Source of the DNA: Oxalobacter formigenes
GTDB taxonomy: Bacteria > Pseudomonadota > Gammaproteobacteria > Burkholderiales > Burkholderiaceae_D
DNA: 64,000 nt
Assembly (NCBI RefSeq): GCF_027158485.1
Contig: NZ_JAMKYJ010000007.1
Reading direction: 5' to 3' (one strand)
Positions 25,502 through 35,103 of the stretch are shown here, in pieces. The translations under genes were made by a program, and so were the position numbers. Positions within the stretch are counted from its first letter, which is position 1, and every line of letters begins with the position of its first letter. Under the pieces are notes generated by a model. It saw only the letters and a list, made by a program, of their open reading frames with translations. It ran no database searches and was not told the DNA's origin.

Positions 25502-25526
25502 GCAGGTCCGTTTTTACCGGGCCTGC
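25502..25526. other. Hairpin between the FmdB gene and aspS
   Basis: GCAGGTCCG and CGGGCCTGC form a 9-bp stem with one G-U pair and a 7-nt loop. No T-run follows, so termination would be weak or factor-dependent. Confidence 0.5.
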
Positions 25527-25613
25527 TAACTGATTTCAGAATTATATGAAAGGGCGTTCTGTTTTCCGGTATCGCCCTGAAGTTGAAACCTTATTGATAA
25601 AAAGTTGATATTT

Positions 25614-27431
25614 ATGTCCATGCGAACAAATTATTGTGGCCTTACTACCGAGAAGATGCTCGGTCAGACTGTAACACTATGCGGCTGGGTGCACCGGCGC
25701 CGTGATCATGGCGGGATCATATTTATCGACTTGAGAGACCGTGAAGGTCTGGTTCAGGTTGTCTGCGATCCGGACAGGCCGGACGTTTTCAAGGTGGCTG
25801 AATCGGTTCGTAACGAATTCTGTCTTCAGGTGACCGGTATCGTTCGCGAACGGCCACAGGGCACGGTCAATGAAAACCTGACCTCGGGACGTATTGAAGT
25901 GTTCTGTGAAAAACTGGAAGTGCTGAATCCGTCGGTTACCCCTCCGTTCCAGCTGGATGATGAACACCTCTCCGAAACGACCCGTCTGACGCACCGTGTT
26001 CTCGATCTGCGCCGTCCGCAAATGCAGAACAATTTGCGTTTGCGTTACAAGGTTGCGATGGAAACGCGCAAATATCTGGATGAAAACGGCTTTATCGATA
26101 TCGAAACACCGATGTTGACGAAATCGACACCGGAAGGTGCCCGCGATTATCTGGTTCCTTCCCGTGTCAATCCGGGTGAATTTTTCGCTTTGCCGCAATC
26201 GCCACAGCTGTTCAAACAGTTGCTGATGGTTGCCGGTTTCGACCGTTATTACCAGATCACGAAATGTTTCCGCGACGAAGATTTGCGTGCAGACCGCCAG
26301 CCGGAGTTTACCCAGATCGACTGCGAAATGTCGTTTGTTGAAGAACAGGAAATCCGCGATCTGTTTGAAAACATGATCCGTGGCATCTTCAAGAAAACGA
26401 TGGACGTCGATTTGCCGAATCCATTCCCGGTCATGACGCATGAACTGGCGATGGCCAAATATGGTTCCGACAAACCCGACCTGCGCGTCAAACTGGAATT
26501 CACCGAGCTGACCGACGTCATGAAAGACGTGCCGTTCAAGGTATTTTCCAATGCCGCCAACATGCAGGGCGGTCGCGTTGTCGCCCTTCTCGTTCCGGGT
26601 GGCTCCGCTGAAGGTTCCGGCATGCCGCGTTCGGAAATCGATTCCTATACCCAGTTCGTCGGTATCTACGGCGCGAAAGGTCTGGCCTATATCCGCGTTA
26701 ACGATATCGAAAAAGGTGCGGCTGGCCTGCAATCGCCTATCGTCAAGAACCTGACGGAAGAATCCATCAAACAGATTCTTGAACGCACCGGTGCCAAAAA
26801 TGGCGACCTGATTTTCTTCGGTGCCGACAAGGCACGGGTCGTCAACGATGCCATGGGTGCCTTGAGAAACAAAATCGGCTATTCCGACTTCGGTCATGCA
26901 AACGGCCTGTTCGACGAAGCATGGGCTCCATTGTGGGTTATCGATTTCCCGATGTTCGAATACAGCGAAAGCGATAATCGCTGGGCTGCCTGCCATCATC
27001 CGTTCACGTCACCAAAAGACGGTCATGAAGACTACCTTGAAAGTGATCCGGGCCGTTGCCTTTCCAAGGCTTATGACATGGTTCTGAATGGTTGGGAACT
27101 GGGTGGCGGTTCAATCCGTATTCACAAGGAAGAAGTCCAGAGCAAGGTTTTCAGGGCATTGAAGATCAGTGACACCGAAGCACAGGAAAAATTCGGCTTC
27201 CTGCTGGATGCGCTCCAGTATGGTGCCCCTCCACATGGTGGCCTGGCTTTCGGTCTGGATCGTCTGGTAACCCTGATGACGCGCTCCGATTCCATTCGTG
27301 ATGTGATTGCATTCCCGAAAACACAGCGTGCGCAATGTCTGTTGACGCAGGCACCGTCTGAAGTCGGTGAAAAACAGTTGCAGGAACTGCATATCCGCTT
27401 GAGAAAAATAGAAACCACTCAACCAGCCTAA
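25614..27431 (+). CDS. aspS: Aspartyl-tRNA synthetase (class II)
   Basis: This enzyme charges tRNA-Asp. The 605-residue bacterial-type protein has the N-terminal OB anticodon-binding domain (VTLCGWVHRRRDHGG). It has class II motif 2 (ITKCFRDEDLRADRQPEFTQ), the bacterial GAD insertion (about 290-415), and motif 3 (GGLAFGLDRLVTLM). I chose ATG 25614; a TTG at 25605 and an ATG at 25620 are alternatives. Whether it is a strict or relaxed (Asp/Asn) enzyme cannot be settled by eye. Confidence 0.97.
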   Translation: MSMRTNYCGLTTEKMLGQTVTLCGWVHRRRDHGGIIFIDLRDREGLVQVVCDPDRPDVFKVAESVRNEFCLQVTGIVRERPQGTVNENLTSGRIEVFCEKLEVLNPSVTPPFQLDDEHLSETTRLTHRVLDLRRPQMQNNLRLRYKVAMETRKYLDENGFIDIETPMLTKSTPEGARDYLVPSRVNPGEFFALPQSPQLFKQLLMVAGFDRYYQITKCFRDEDLRADRQPEFTQIDCEMSFVEEQEIRDLFENMIRGIFKKTMDVDLPNPFPVMTHELAMAKYGSDKPDLRVKLEFTELTDVMKDVPFKVFSNAANMQGGRVVALLVPGGSAEGSGMPRSEIDSYTQFVGIYGAKGLAYIRVNDIEKGAAGLQSPIVKNLTEESIKQILERTGAKNGDLIFFGADKARVVNDAMGALRNKIGYSDFGHANGLFDEAWAPLWVIDFPMFEYSESDNRWAACHHPFTSPKDGHEDYLESDPGRCLSKAYDMVLNGWELGGGSIRIHKEEVQSKVFRALKISDTEAQEKFGFLLDALQYGAPPHGGLAFGLDRLVTLMTRSDSIRDVIAFPKTQRAQCLLTQAPSEVGEKQLQELHIRLRKIETTQPA

Positions 27432-27436
27432 GAGGA

Positions 27437-27458
27437 AAGGGAGCTTGAACGCTCCCTT
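27437..27458 (+). other. Short hairpin between aspS and nudB
   Basis: AAGGGAGC and GCTCCCTT form an 8-bp stem with a 6-nt loop just after the aspS stop, followed by a pyrimidine-rich TCTTTC. It is either a weak terminator or an attenuator, and it also partly explains the absence of a clear ribosome-binding site for nudB. Confidence 0.5.
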
Positions 27459-27472
27459 CTTTCATCTTGAAC

Positions 27473-27952
27473 GTGAACTACAAAATTCCACAATCGGTTC
27501 TGGTCGTCATTTACACGAAAGAACTGGATGTCCTGTTGATCGAGCGTGCCGATCGCCCGGGGTTCTGGCAATCGGTGACTGGTTCGCGGGATTCGCTGTC
27601 GGAACCGCTTGAACAGACGGCGGTGAGGGAAGTGTTTGAAGAAACCGGCATCAAGGTTGTCCAGTCAGTTCAAAGCGTATCCGATCATGAAGTGTCTCTT
27701 GATTGTCTCGAAGACTGGAAAATCGACAATGTGTTTGAAATTTTCTCGGTCTGGAGACATCGTTTCGCACCCGGAGTTACCGAAAATACAGAACATGTTT
27801 TCGGTTTGCAGGTTCCTGAAAAATTCCCGGTGGTACTCGCGCCAAGGGAACATTTGAATTCGATATGGTTGCCATACAGGGAAGCGGCGGAAAAATGCTT
27901 TTCCCATACCAATAAAGACGCCATTTTGCGTTTGCCGGAGCACGTAAAATGA
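27473..27952 (+). CDS. nudB: Dihydroneopterin triphosphate diphosphatase (Nudix)
   Basis: NudB removes pyrophosphate from dihydroneopterin triphosphate in folate synthesis. The 159-residue protein keeps the Nudix box core REVFEETGI preceded by the conserved Gly of GSRDSLSEP. The FWQSVTGS segment after the Arg-Pro-rich strand is typical for NudB. Its place after aspS is conserved. The start is uncertain: GTG 27473 or TTG 27467 are both possible and no ATG fits. Confidence 0.85.
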   Translation: MNYKIPQSVLVVIYTKELDVLLIERADRPGFWQSVTGSRDSLSEPLEQTAVREVFEETGIKVVQSVQSVSDHEVSLDCLEDWKIDNVFEIFSVWRHRFAPGVTENTEHVFGLQVPEKFPVVLAPREHLNSIWLPYREAAEKCFSHTNKDAILRLPEHVK

Positions 27953-27985
27953 TATGCTGAAGTGCAGGACGGACGAAAAGGGAAT

Positions 27986-28021
27986 GTAAAAAACCAGCCT
28001 CAATGAAGGCTGGTTTTTTTG
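27986..28021. terminator. Bidirectional terminator between nudB and the parvulin gene
   Basis: AAACCAGCCT and AGGCTGGTTT form a 10-bp stem around a 6-nt loop. The A-run at its left and the T-run at its right let it work in both directions for the convergent genes. Confidence 0.9.
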
Positions 28022-28034
28022 TTCAGGAAGAAAC

Positions 28035-28820
28035 TTACTGGATTTTCGCTTCTTTCATCAGGCCCATTTCATATTCCTGCCATTTTCTATACTGCATGGA
28101 GGCTTTCAGTTTAGGCTTGATCTGTTCATAAGTCGGGATTTTCACTTTCTGTGAATCGACTACCTTGATGATGTGATAACCGAATTCGGTTTGAACAGGG
28201 GTCTTGCTGACCTGGCCTTTTTTCAGCGATACCATTGCATCGGAAAATGGCTTGACGAGATCGCCAGCAGTGGCCCAGCCCATGTCGCCGCCCCGGGCAG
28301 CGGATGCCTTATCCAGGGATTTTTCCTGTGCCAGTTTTTCAAAGCTGGCTGGGTTTTTGCTTACCTGTTTAATGATGCTGTCGGCTGTGGCCTTGTCCTT
28401 GACCAGAATGTGCTTGACGTGATATTCCGTCTGGCCTTTCTGCATTTTGACAAGACGGTCGTATTCGGCCTTGACTTCATTGTCGCTGACCGGATTCTTC
28501 GTGACATAGTTGTTTCTTAAGGTATCGATCAGGATGGAGCGTCTTGCCATTTCCATCTGTTTTTTGACGGCGTCGGTTGATGCCAGGTTCTGTTTTTCAG
28601 CTTCCTGCAGCAGTACTTCGCCAACAATTAGCTGAGTCTTGATATTGTTTCTCAACTCAGGAGTGTCTTTTCCTCCCTGTTTGACGACCTCCTTGACCGC
28701 TTCATCGGAATAAGAGGATGGGATGGCCTTGCCATTTACAACAGCCACGTTTTGAGCGAATGCAGCAAAGGAAACGAAAGAAAGCGACAAAGTGCTTAAA
28801 ACCAGTGCTTTTTTAATCAT
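28035..28820 (-). CDS. Periplasmic peptidyl-prolyl isomerase, parvulin type
   Basis: The 261-residue protein has a Sec signal peptide (cleavage after AAFA), an N-terminal chaperone-like helical region (about 25-120), and one parvulin/PpiC domain (about 128-225: EYHVKHILVKDKATADSI, ARGGDMGWA, TEFGYHIIKV). It should assist folding of outer-membrane or periplasmic proteins, as SurA and PrsA relatives do. ATG 28820 follows an AGGA ribosome-binding site; a start seven codons earlier would spoil the signal peptide. Confidence 0.93.
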   Translation of the reverse strand: MIKKALVLSTLSLSFVSFAAFAQNVAVVNGKAIPSSYSDEAVKEVVKQGGKDTPELRNNIKTQLIVGEVLLQEAEKQNLASTDAVKKQMEMARRSILIDTLRNNYVTKNPVSDNEVKAEYDRLVKMQKGQTEYHVKHILVKDKATADSIIKQVSKNPASFEKLAQEKSLDKASAARGGDMGWATAGDLVKPFSDAMVSLKKGQVSKTPVQTEFGYHIIKVVDSQKVKIPTYEQIKPKLKASMQYRKWQEYEMGLMKEAKIQ

Positions 28821-29078
28821 AAGAGTTCCTAGTAAAGTCAATACAGTGAGAAAATATAGAATGAAATTTCAAAACGATTTCATTTTGTTTCAAAAAATTA
28901 CAAAACTTTTGAGCTGACAAATAATCTTTTAACTATACCTTTTTTTTTCTGAATGTTGAAAAAAGATTGAAGAATTAAAAATCGGTTAACTATTTTTCAT
29001 TATTTAAATTTTTGTCGTTTCAAATAAAAGAATATTGATTTGGTAAAATTTTTCCAGAGAAAAGCTGATTTTTTTGAC
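28821..29078. promoter_or_regulatory. AT-rich divergent promoter region
   Basis: This 258-bp gap between the divergent parvulin and binding-protein genes is markedly more AT-rich than the surroundings, with a nine-T run and repeated TTGAAA and GAAAT blocks. It must hold both promoters, but I could not assign hexamers with confidence. I see no gene in it. Confidence 0.55.
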
Positions 29079-30866
29079 ATGTCCATTATTGGCCGATTCC
29101 AGAAATCATTGTTGATATTATTTATTGGCATGGTGTTGCCTTTCGTGCATGCGGCCGATTCGCACAAGGTACTCCATTATGTTTTTCCTTCGCCGGAGAC
29201 TGGGTTTGACCCCGCTGTTGCCCATGACATGTATTCTGGTCAAGTGATCAGGTCGATATATGAAACCCTCTATGCATACGATTATCTCGCACGGCCGGCA
29301 AAACTGGTGCCATCAACCGCCGCGTCCATGCCTGTCGTAAGCAATCATGGAAAAACCTATACCATCACGCTGAAAAAAGGCATTTACTTTACGGACGATT
29401 CTGCTTTTGGTGGAAAAAAAAGGGAATTGACGGCGTCGGATTACATCTATTCTCTCAAACGCCTCATGGATCCGGCGGTAAGATCGACCTGGGGTTGGCT
29501 TCTGGAAGGAAAAGTCATTGGTCTGGATGCGCTGGCAAAACAGGCCAGAAAAACAGGACATCTGGACTATGCAAAACCAATTCGCGGGCTCGAACTGGTC
29601 GATCGGTATACATTCAGAATTCATTTAAACAAACCGGACTATAACCTGACTCATGTACTGGCCCATTATCCGACAAGTGCTGTCGCTCATGAAATTGTCG
29701 ACAAATACACGGATGGCAATGGACAGATCATGGCACACCCGGTGGGAACAGGCCCTTATGTCCTGACCGAGTGGCAACGGGGTTCAAAGATGATTCTGGA
29801 TGCCAATCCTGCTTACAGGGGGTTTATCTGGGATTTCAGGGCAGGAAGCGATCCGGAAGACAAACGGATCGTCGAAGAAATGAAGGGCAAACGGATGCCG
29901 CAGATCGGGCGTGTCGAGATTGCCGTTATCCCGGAGGACCAGTCGAGATGGCTGGCGTTTGAAAACCGTGAGGTCGACCTTTTCAATCTGGACGGTCCAC
30001 TGGCTCCGAGAGCGCTTGAAAAAGGGCATTTAAGGCCGGAACTGGCATCGAAAGGTGTCCGGCTCTCACGAATTATCGAACCGGAACTTTCCCAGTTCTA
30101 TTTCAATATGCAAAATGAGGTCGTCGGTGGTCTCTCGAAAGAGAAAATCGCATTGAGGCGTGCGATTGCCATGGCGCATAACGTGAAAGAAGAAATCAAT
30201 GTTGTCTGGAACGGTGAAGCCATTCCGTTGGAATATCCCATACCACCCGGTATTATCGGGCATGATGCCAAATATAAAAGCAGCGTCCGTTATGAGCCGA
30301 AAATCGCCAATGCCTTGCTGGACAAATTCGGTTATAAAAAAGGGGCAGATGGATATCGTCGAATGCCGAACGGAAAACCTCTGGTGATCGTTTTTTCGGC
30401 CCGGGCGGATTCTACCGGGCAGCAACAGCTCGAGATGTGGAAAAAGACGTTCGACAAACTGGGCATCAAGATGCAGAGCGACAAGCGGCTTTTCCCTGAT
30501 CTGTTAAAAGCCGAAAAACAGTGTCGGCTGATGATGCGGACGAGTCCGTGGATTGCGGATTATCCAGACGGCAGCAATTTCATGCAATTGTTCTATGGCC
30601 CACATACCGGACAAAGCAACAACGGCTGCACCAGAATTCCACAGTATGATCGCTTGTATGAGCAATCGGTTGCGTTGCCGGACGGACATGAAAGAGATCT
30701 TCTTTATCACAAGATGACGCGACTTCTGGAAGTATATGCGCCAACACGTATCGGTTATGCCCGATACCGGAATATGCTCTTGCAACCCTACGTGATCGGT
30801 TACAAGAAGCATCCAGTCATGCATAATGAATGGATATATATCGATATCGACAATGACAAAAGGTGA
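29079..30866 (+). CDS. Peptide ABC transporter substrate-binding protein (family 5)
   Basis: The 595-residue periplasmic binding protein starts with a signal peptide (LLILFIGMVLPFVHA, cleavage before ADS). The family 5 (OppA/DppA-like) fold follows: YETLYAYDYLARPAKLVP, the AMAHNVKEEIN segment, and a C-terminal DYPDGSNFMQLFYGP. It captures a peptide or similar solute and delivers it to the permease pair encoded at 33.0-35.1 kb. ATG 29079 is preferred to a TTG at 29040 because it gives a clean signal peptide. Confidence 0.92.
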   Translation: MSIIGRFQKSLLILFIGMVLPFVHAADSHKVLHYVFPSPETGFDPAVAHDMYSGQVIRSIYETLYAYDYLARPAKLVPSTAASMPVVSNHGKTYTITLKKGIYFTDDSAFGGKKRELTASDYIYSLKRLMDPAVRSTWGWLLEGKVIGLDALAKQARKTGHLDYAKPIRGLELVDRYTFRIHLNKPDYNLTHVLAHYPTSAVAHEIVDKYTDGNGQIMAHPVGTGPYVLTEWQRGSKMILDANPAYRGFIWDFRAGSDPEDKRIVEEMKGKRMPQIGRVEIAVIPEDQSRWLAFENREVDLFNLDGPLAPRALEKGHLRPELASKGVRLSRIIEPELSQFYFNMQNEVVGGLSKEKIALRRAIAMAHNVKEEINVVWNGEAIPLEYPIPPGIIGHDAKYKSSVRYEPKIANALLDKFGYKKGADGYRRMPNGKPLVIVFSARADSTGQQQLEMWKKTFDKLGIKMQSDKRLFPDLLKAEKQCRLMMRTSPWIADYPDGSNFMQLFYGPHTGQSNNGCTRIPQYDRLYEQSVALPDGHERDLLYHKMTRLLEVYAPTRIGYARYRNMLLQPYVIGYKKHPVMHNEWIYIDIDNDKR

Positions 30867-30923
30867 GTTTGCCGTTATAACGGTCTATTATTGCCTCTTC
30901 GAACCTAAAGAGTTTTAGAAACC

Positions 30924-32945
30924 ATGAAGAAAAAAGTTCCTGTTTTCAAGTCTCTCGTCTGTGCCGTATCTCTGGCACTGACTGTTTCCATTCCCGCTTT
31001 GGCTTCCACGGATCGTCCTGTTTTGCCTTTACCGTCGGCCGATGAAATCGGGCCGCGTTGCCAGCAGGGGCTGAGCGATCTGGGCCAGCAAATCTCTGCT
31101 CTGGAAAAAATACAATCGCAGTCCGAGGAAGGTGCAGCCGAATTCCTGAAGGGCTGGAACAGTCTTCAGATCGCAGTGGAAAATCTGCAGGGGCCGATGG
31201 CGCTCTTAAGCCAGGTGTCACCGGACGCCAGTGTCCGGAAAAATGCCGATGCCTGTTCCATGAACGTGCAGCGTTTCATCACCGACATGTTCCAGAATGA
31301 AAAACTTTACCGGAACATGCGCATCATGCGGGTGAACGACGACGAAGAACGGAAATTGCGGCAGGACATCGTCAGCGCCTATGAGGATGCCGGTGTTTCG
31401 CTTTCGGCAGACAAACGTAACCGGGTGAAAGAGATACTGGAAAGACTGACGGAAATCGATCAGGAATTTTCGCGCAATATACGCGACAACAAGACAAAAC
31501 TGGTTTTTTCGCCCGAAGAGATGCAGGGCTTGTCGAAAGAATACCTGGCCAATATCCAGCGCGACGGTAAAGGCAATTATCTGCTCGGTTTTTCCTATCC
31601 CGAATACATTCCTTTCATGCAGTATGCGGATAACGACAAGGCACGGGAACGCTATCGTTTTGCATTCATCAATCGTGGCACGCCTGCCAATATCCAGCTG
31701 TTGCAGGAAGCGGTCAATTTGAGACATGAAATGGCCGTGCTTTCCGGATATCGCAGCTATGCCGATTTTGCCTTGCGCAGGCGGATGGCGAAAAAACCGG
31801 GGCCGGTCAACAAGTTTCTGGACAATGTCCAGGAGATCGTCGTCCCTGCCGAGAAAAAGGAACTGGATGAATTGCGGGCTTTCAAGGCACAACAGCGCGG
31901 CATCCTTTTCTCGGAATCTGAAATCAAGCACTGGGATACCAATTACTGGCAGCAAAGGGTCAAGGAAGCACGCTATAACATCGACCAGAACAAATTGCGC
32001 CAATACTTTCCGACGCAGGCTTCGATGGACTGGGTCATGGGATTGTCCGGCAAGCTGTACGGCATTGAATTCAAAAAAGCCGACGTTCCGGTCTGGCATT
32101 CGGATGTCGTTTATTACGATGTGATCGACAAGGCTTCAGGCAAACAGCTCGGTGGCATTTATCTCGATATTTTCCCGCGCGATGGCAAGTATGGACATGC
32201 GGCGGCTTTCCCGGTTCAGGGATCGAGCACCACGGAAAACCGTCAGCCGATTTCGGTTCTGGTCGCCAATTTCAACCGCAATGGGCTGGATCTGGACGAG
32301 CTGGAAACAATGCTTCATGAGTTCGGACACGTCCTGCATGGTGTCTTGTCCAATACGCGTTATGTCGATCAGGCAGGTACCAGCGTGGAAAGGGACTTTG
32401 TCGAGGCTCCTTCCCAGATGTATGAGGAATGGGCACACAATTACGAGGCGCTTTCCACCCTGCCGGCGTATTGCACGAACGCTTGTCCGACAGTTGATGC
32501 GGATATGTTGAAACGCCTGAATGAATCCCGAAAATTCGGTCAGGGTATCCTGTATTCCCGTCAGGTTCTGTACGCCAAATATGACATGGCCTTGCACAGC
32601 GACAAGCCGGGCGATGTCATGAAGACATGGATGGAAATGGAAGGCGATACGGTTCAGGGTTACGATCCGGGTACGCAATTTCCGGGACAGTTCAGCCATG
32701 TCGTCAGCGGTTATTCGGCAGGATACTACGGCTATCTCTGGTCGAAAGTTCTGGCTTTGGATATGCTGTCCCGTTTCAACGGCAACCTGATGGACCCACA
32801 AGTCGGACAGTTTTACAGAAAAACGATTCTGGAAAAGGGCAGTGAATTGCCTGCCGACAGGATGGTCAGGTATTTTCTGGGACGTGCCCCGGACAGTACC
32901 GCTTTTTATGAAGACATCAGTGGCAATGCATCGGGCAAGAAATGA
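30924..32945 (+). CDS. Secreted M3 family oligopeptidase
   Basis: A 673-residue zinc metallopeptidase of the thimet oligopeptidase/Dcp family, with HEFGH at 465-469 and downstream EAPSQMYEEW giving the third zinc ligand. Unlike cytoplasmic OpdA and PrlC it begins with a signal peptide (SLVCAVSLALTVSIPALAS), so it should act in the periplasm. It sits inside a peptide ABC transporter operon, 57 bp after the binding-protein gene, which suggests that it trims peptides for import. It might instead digest signal or cell-wall peptides. Confidence 0.92.
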   Translation: MKKKVPVFKSLVCAVSLALTVSIPALASTDRPVLPLPSADEIGPRCQQGLSDLGQQISALEKIQSQSEEGAAEFLKGWNSLQIAVENLQGPMALLSQVSPDASVRKNADACSMNVQRFITDMFQNEKLYRNMRIMRVNDDEERKLRQDIVSAYEDAGVSLSADKRNRVKEILERLTEIDQEFSRNIRDNKTKLVFSPEEMQGLSKEYLANIQRDGKGNYLLGFSYPEYIPFMQYADNDKARERYRFAFINRGTPANIQLLQEAVNLRHEMAVLSGYRSYADFALRRRMAKKPGPVNKFLDNVQEIVVPAEKKELDELRAFKAQQRGILFSESEIKHWDTNYWQQRVKEARYNIDQNKLRQYFPTQASMDWVMGLSGKLYGIEFKKADVPVWHSDVVYYDVIDKASGKQLGGIYLDIFPRDGKYGHAAAFPVQGSSTTENRQPISVLVANFNRNGLDLDELETMLHEFGHVLHGVLSNTRYVDQAGTSVERDFVEAPSQMYEEWAHNYEALSTLPAYCTNACPTVDADMLKRLNESRKFGQGILYSRQVLYAKYDMALHSDKPGDVMKTWMEMEGDTVQGYDPGTQFPGQFSHVVSGYSAGYYGYLWSKVLALDMLSRFNGNLMDPQVGQFYRKTILEKGSELPADRMVRYFLGRAPDSTAFYEDISGNASGKK

Positions 32946-32950
32946 AATGG

Positions 32951-32984
32951 CGCGGCCGTGATGCAAAAACGGTCGCGTTATTTT
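32951..32984 (+). terminator. Hairpin with T-rich tail between the peptidase and permease genes
   Basis: CGCGGCCGT (32951-32959) and ACGGTCGCG (32969-32977) form a 9-bp stem with one G-U pair, followed by TTATTTT. It may partly terminate transcription so that binding protein and peptidase are made in excess over the membrane subunits. Confidence 0.65.
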
Positions 32985-33025
32985 GTGAAGGACGCATTAT
33001 TCGCTGAACAGGACTGTCGCACAAC

Positions 33026-33964
33026 ATGTTTTCCTATCTGATTCGACGCCTCTGGCAGATGATACCGACCATACTGGGGGTATTGTTGCTGGTTTTCTTT
33101 CTGTTTAACTGGGTCGGCGGCGACCCGGCCTATGTACTGGCGGGTAAAATTTCCAATCCGGAACAGATTGCCAATATCCGGCACCAGCTCGGGATAGACG
33201 AACCTGTTTACGTGCAGCTGTGGATATTCCTGAAACAGACAATCTGTTTCGATTTCGGCAACAGCTGGAGTACGGGTGAATCGGTTTCGAGCATTCTGCT
33301 CTCAAGACTCGGGCCTTCGCTGACGCTTTTGATTCCGCTGACCTTTCTTGAAACCGGCCTCGCCATCGCGCTGGGACTGGCCGTTGCCTACGTTCGTGGA
33401 TCGTTAACCGACAGGATGATCATGATCGTCTGTACAGTCGGCATGTCGGTCAGTATTTTGGTTTACATCATCGTTTTCCAGTATCTGCTCGCCTATAAAC
33501 TGGGGTGGTTTCCCGTGCAGGGCTGGGGTGAAAACTGGGTTCAGGATCTTTTCAAATATTCTTCGCTTCCGATCCTGATTCTGCTTGTCGTCAGCATTGC
33601 ACCCAATTTGCGTCTGTACAGAACATTCATGCTTGACGAAATCGGTCAGGATTACGTCCGCACGGCAAGAGCCAAGGGATTGTCGGAAAAACGGATTTTA
33701 TGGGTTCACGTCTTGCGCAATGCGACGATTCCCATCATTACCTACGTGATGTCGAATCTGCCGTCTTTATTGATCGGCGCTTTTCTGGTCGAGCGCTTCT
33801 TTTCGATACCGGGGATCGGCCGTGAAATCATTCTGGCTGTTGAACGGAGTGACTTCCCGGTAATCAAGGCGATTACCGTCTATGTTGCGATAGCGACGAT
33901 GTTCTTCAATCTGTTGGCGGATCTGCTTTATCAGAAGATCGATCCGCGTGTCCGCTTGCGGTGA
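33026..33964 (+). CDS. Peptide ABC transporter permease (DppB/OppB type)
   Basis: A 312-residue inner-membrane protein with about six transmembrane helices. It has the family N-terminal FSYLIRRLWQMIPTILGVLL and the ATPase-coupling EAA-type loop RTARAKGLSEKRILWVHVLR before the last helices. It pairs with the next gene as the permease heterodimer. Its stop overlaps the region of the following start codon. Confidence 0.95.
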   Translation: MFSYLIRRLWQMIPTILGVLLLVFFLFNWVGGDPAYVLAGKISNPEQIANIRHQLGIDEPVYVQLWIFLKQTICFDFGNSWSTGESVSSILLSRLGPSLTLLIPLTFLETGLAIALGLAVAYVRGSLTDRMIMIVCTVGMSVSILVYIIVFQYLLAYKLGWFPVQGWGENWVQDLFKYSSLPILILLVVSIAPNLRLYRTFMLDEIGQDYVRTARAKGLSEKRILWVHVLRNATIPIITYVMSNLPSLLIGAFLVERFFSIPGIGREIILAVERSDFPVIKAITVYVAIATMFFNLLADLLYQKIDPRVRLR

Positions 33965-33969
33965 ATGTC

Positions 33970-35103
33970 ATGGCGAATCAGTCGATTTCATCCGAAGGAT
34001 TGTGGGCATTGACATGGAAGCGTCTGAAAGCAGACCGGCTTGCCATGTTTTCTCTGGGTATCGTCGTCCTGTTTCTGGGATTGCTGGTTTTCTCTGCATC
34101 CGGGTTCGTTGCATCCGACTGGTCGAAAGAAGTGGGCGTTCACTACGCTCCTCCTGATTTTGTCGGTAGCCAATCGAGCTATACTGCTGATGAATTGGCA
34201 GAAACAGATGCCGTGCCGGTGCGTGAAATTCCCCCGGAAAATCCGGTCGATCCCCTGAAAGATATCATCCGCGATTTGAGAAAGGAAGTCTCAAAAGGAC
34301 AGCCTTCCACCGAAACCTACGGCATCGAAGACCCGCTGAAAACGGAAATGGATGAAATCCGCAGCCAGCAAAGCTTGGAAGAAACAGCTGTTTCCGACGA
34401 CTCCGGCCGCTTGAAAACCCTTCCGTTCGGCGCGGACAAATGGGGACATGACATTATCAAGAAAACGGTCAAGGGATCGGAAACGTCCATTCTGGTCGGT
34501 CTGATTGCCGCATTTGTCGCCACCGTGCTGGGGACTTTTCTCGGGGCATTCGCCGGGTATTTCGGCGGCTGGATAGACGATTTTCTGAACTGGTTTTATA
34601 ACGTCTTCACATCGATTCCCTATCTTCTCCTGATTCTGGCGGTGGCTGCTGTCCTCCAAAGCAAGGGAGTGCTTACTATCATCCTGATTCTCGGTCTGAC
34701 TGGCTGGACTGGCGTGTTCCGTCTTGTCAGGGCAGAATACATCAAGCACAAGGAACGTGAATACGTTCTGGCGGCCAACACGATCGGCGCGTCCAACTGG
34801 CGAAGGATGTTCGTCCATATTTTTCCGAACGTCAGCCATATATCGCTTGTCCAGATGTCGATCCTCTCAGTCGGTTTCATCAAGTCAGAAGTTATTCTGA
34901 GTTTTCTGGGGTTCGGTGTTCCGGTCGGGGTCGTATCATGGGGAAGCATGCTGAACGAAGCACAGAACGAGCTTATTCTCGGCAAATGGTGGCAACTCGT
35001 TGCCGTGACGATATCCATGGCGATTCTGGTAACGGCGCTGTCATTGTTTACCGATGGATTGAGGGACGCGCTTGATCCGAAACTGAAACAGGGGGATTTA
35101 TGA
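33970..35103 (+). CDS. Peptide ABC transporter permease (DppC/OppC type) with long periplasmic insert
   Basis: The 377-residue second permease has the LTWKRLKADRLAMFSLGIVV first helix and the coupling loop VLAANTIGASNWRRMFVHIF, typical of OppC/YejE proteins. Between helix 1 and helix 2 there is an acidic, hydrophilic insert of about 115 residues (about 45-160). Usual DppC proteins are near 300 residues, so the extra length lies in this loop. I chose ATG 33970; a GTG at 33961 is an alternative. The stop overlaps the ATG of the ATPase gene by 4 nt. Confidence 0.93.
   Translation: MANQSISSEGLWALTWKRLKADRLAMFSLGIVVLFLGLLVFSASGFVASDWSKEVGVHYAPPDFVGSQSSYTADELAETDAVPVREIPPENPVDPLKDIIRDLRKEVSKGQPSTETYGIEDPLKTEMDEIRSQQSLEETAVSDDSGRLKTLPFGADKWGHDIIKKTVKGSETSILVGLIAAFVATVLGTFLGAFAGYFGGWIDDFLNWFYNVFTSIPYLLLILAVAAVLQSKGVLTIILILGLTGWTGVFRLVRAEYIKHKEREYVLAANTIGASNWRRMFVHIFPNVSHISLVQMSILSVGFIKSEVILSFLGFGVPVGVVSWGSMLNEAQNELILGKWWQLVAVTISMAILVTALSLFTDGLRDALDPKLKQGDL

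Noticed and set aside
25677..26999. A 440-codon open frame opposite aspS
   Set aside because: Same shadow effect, with no family features.
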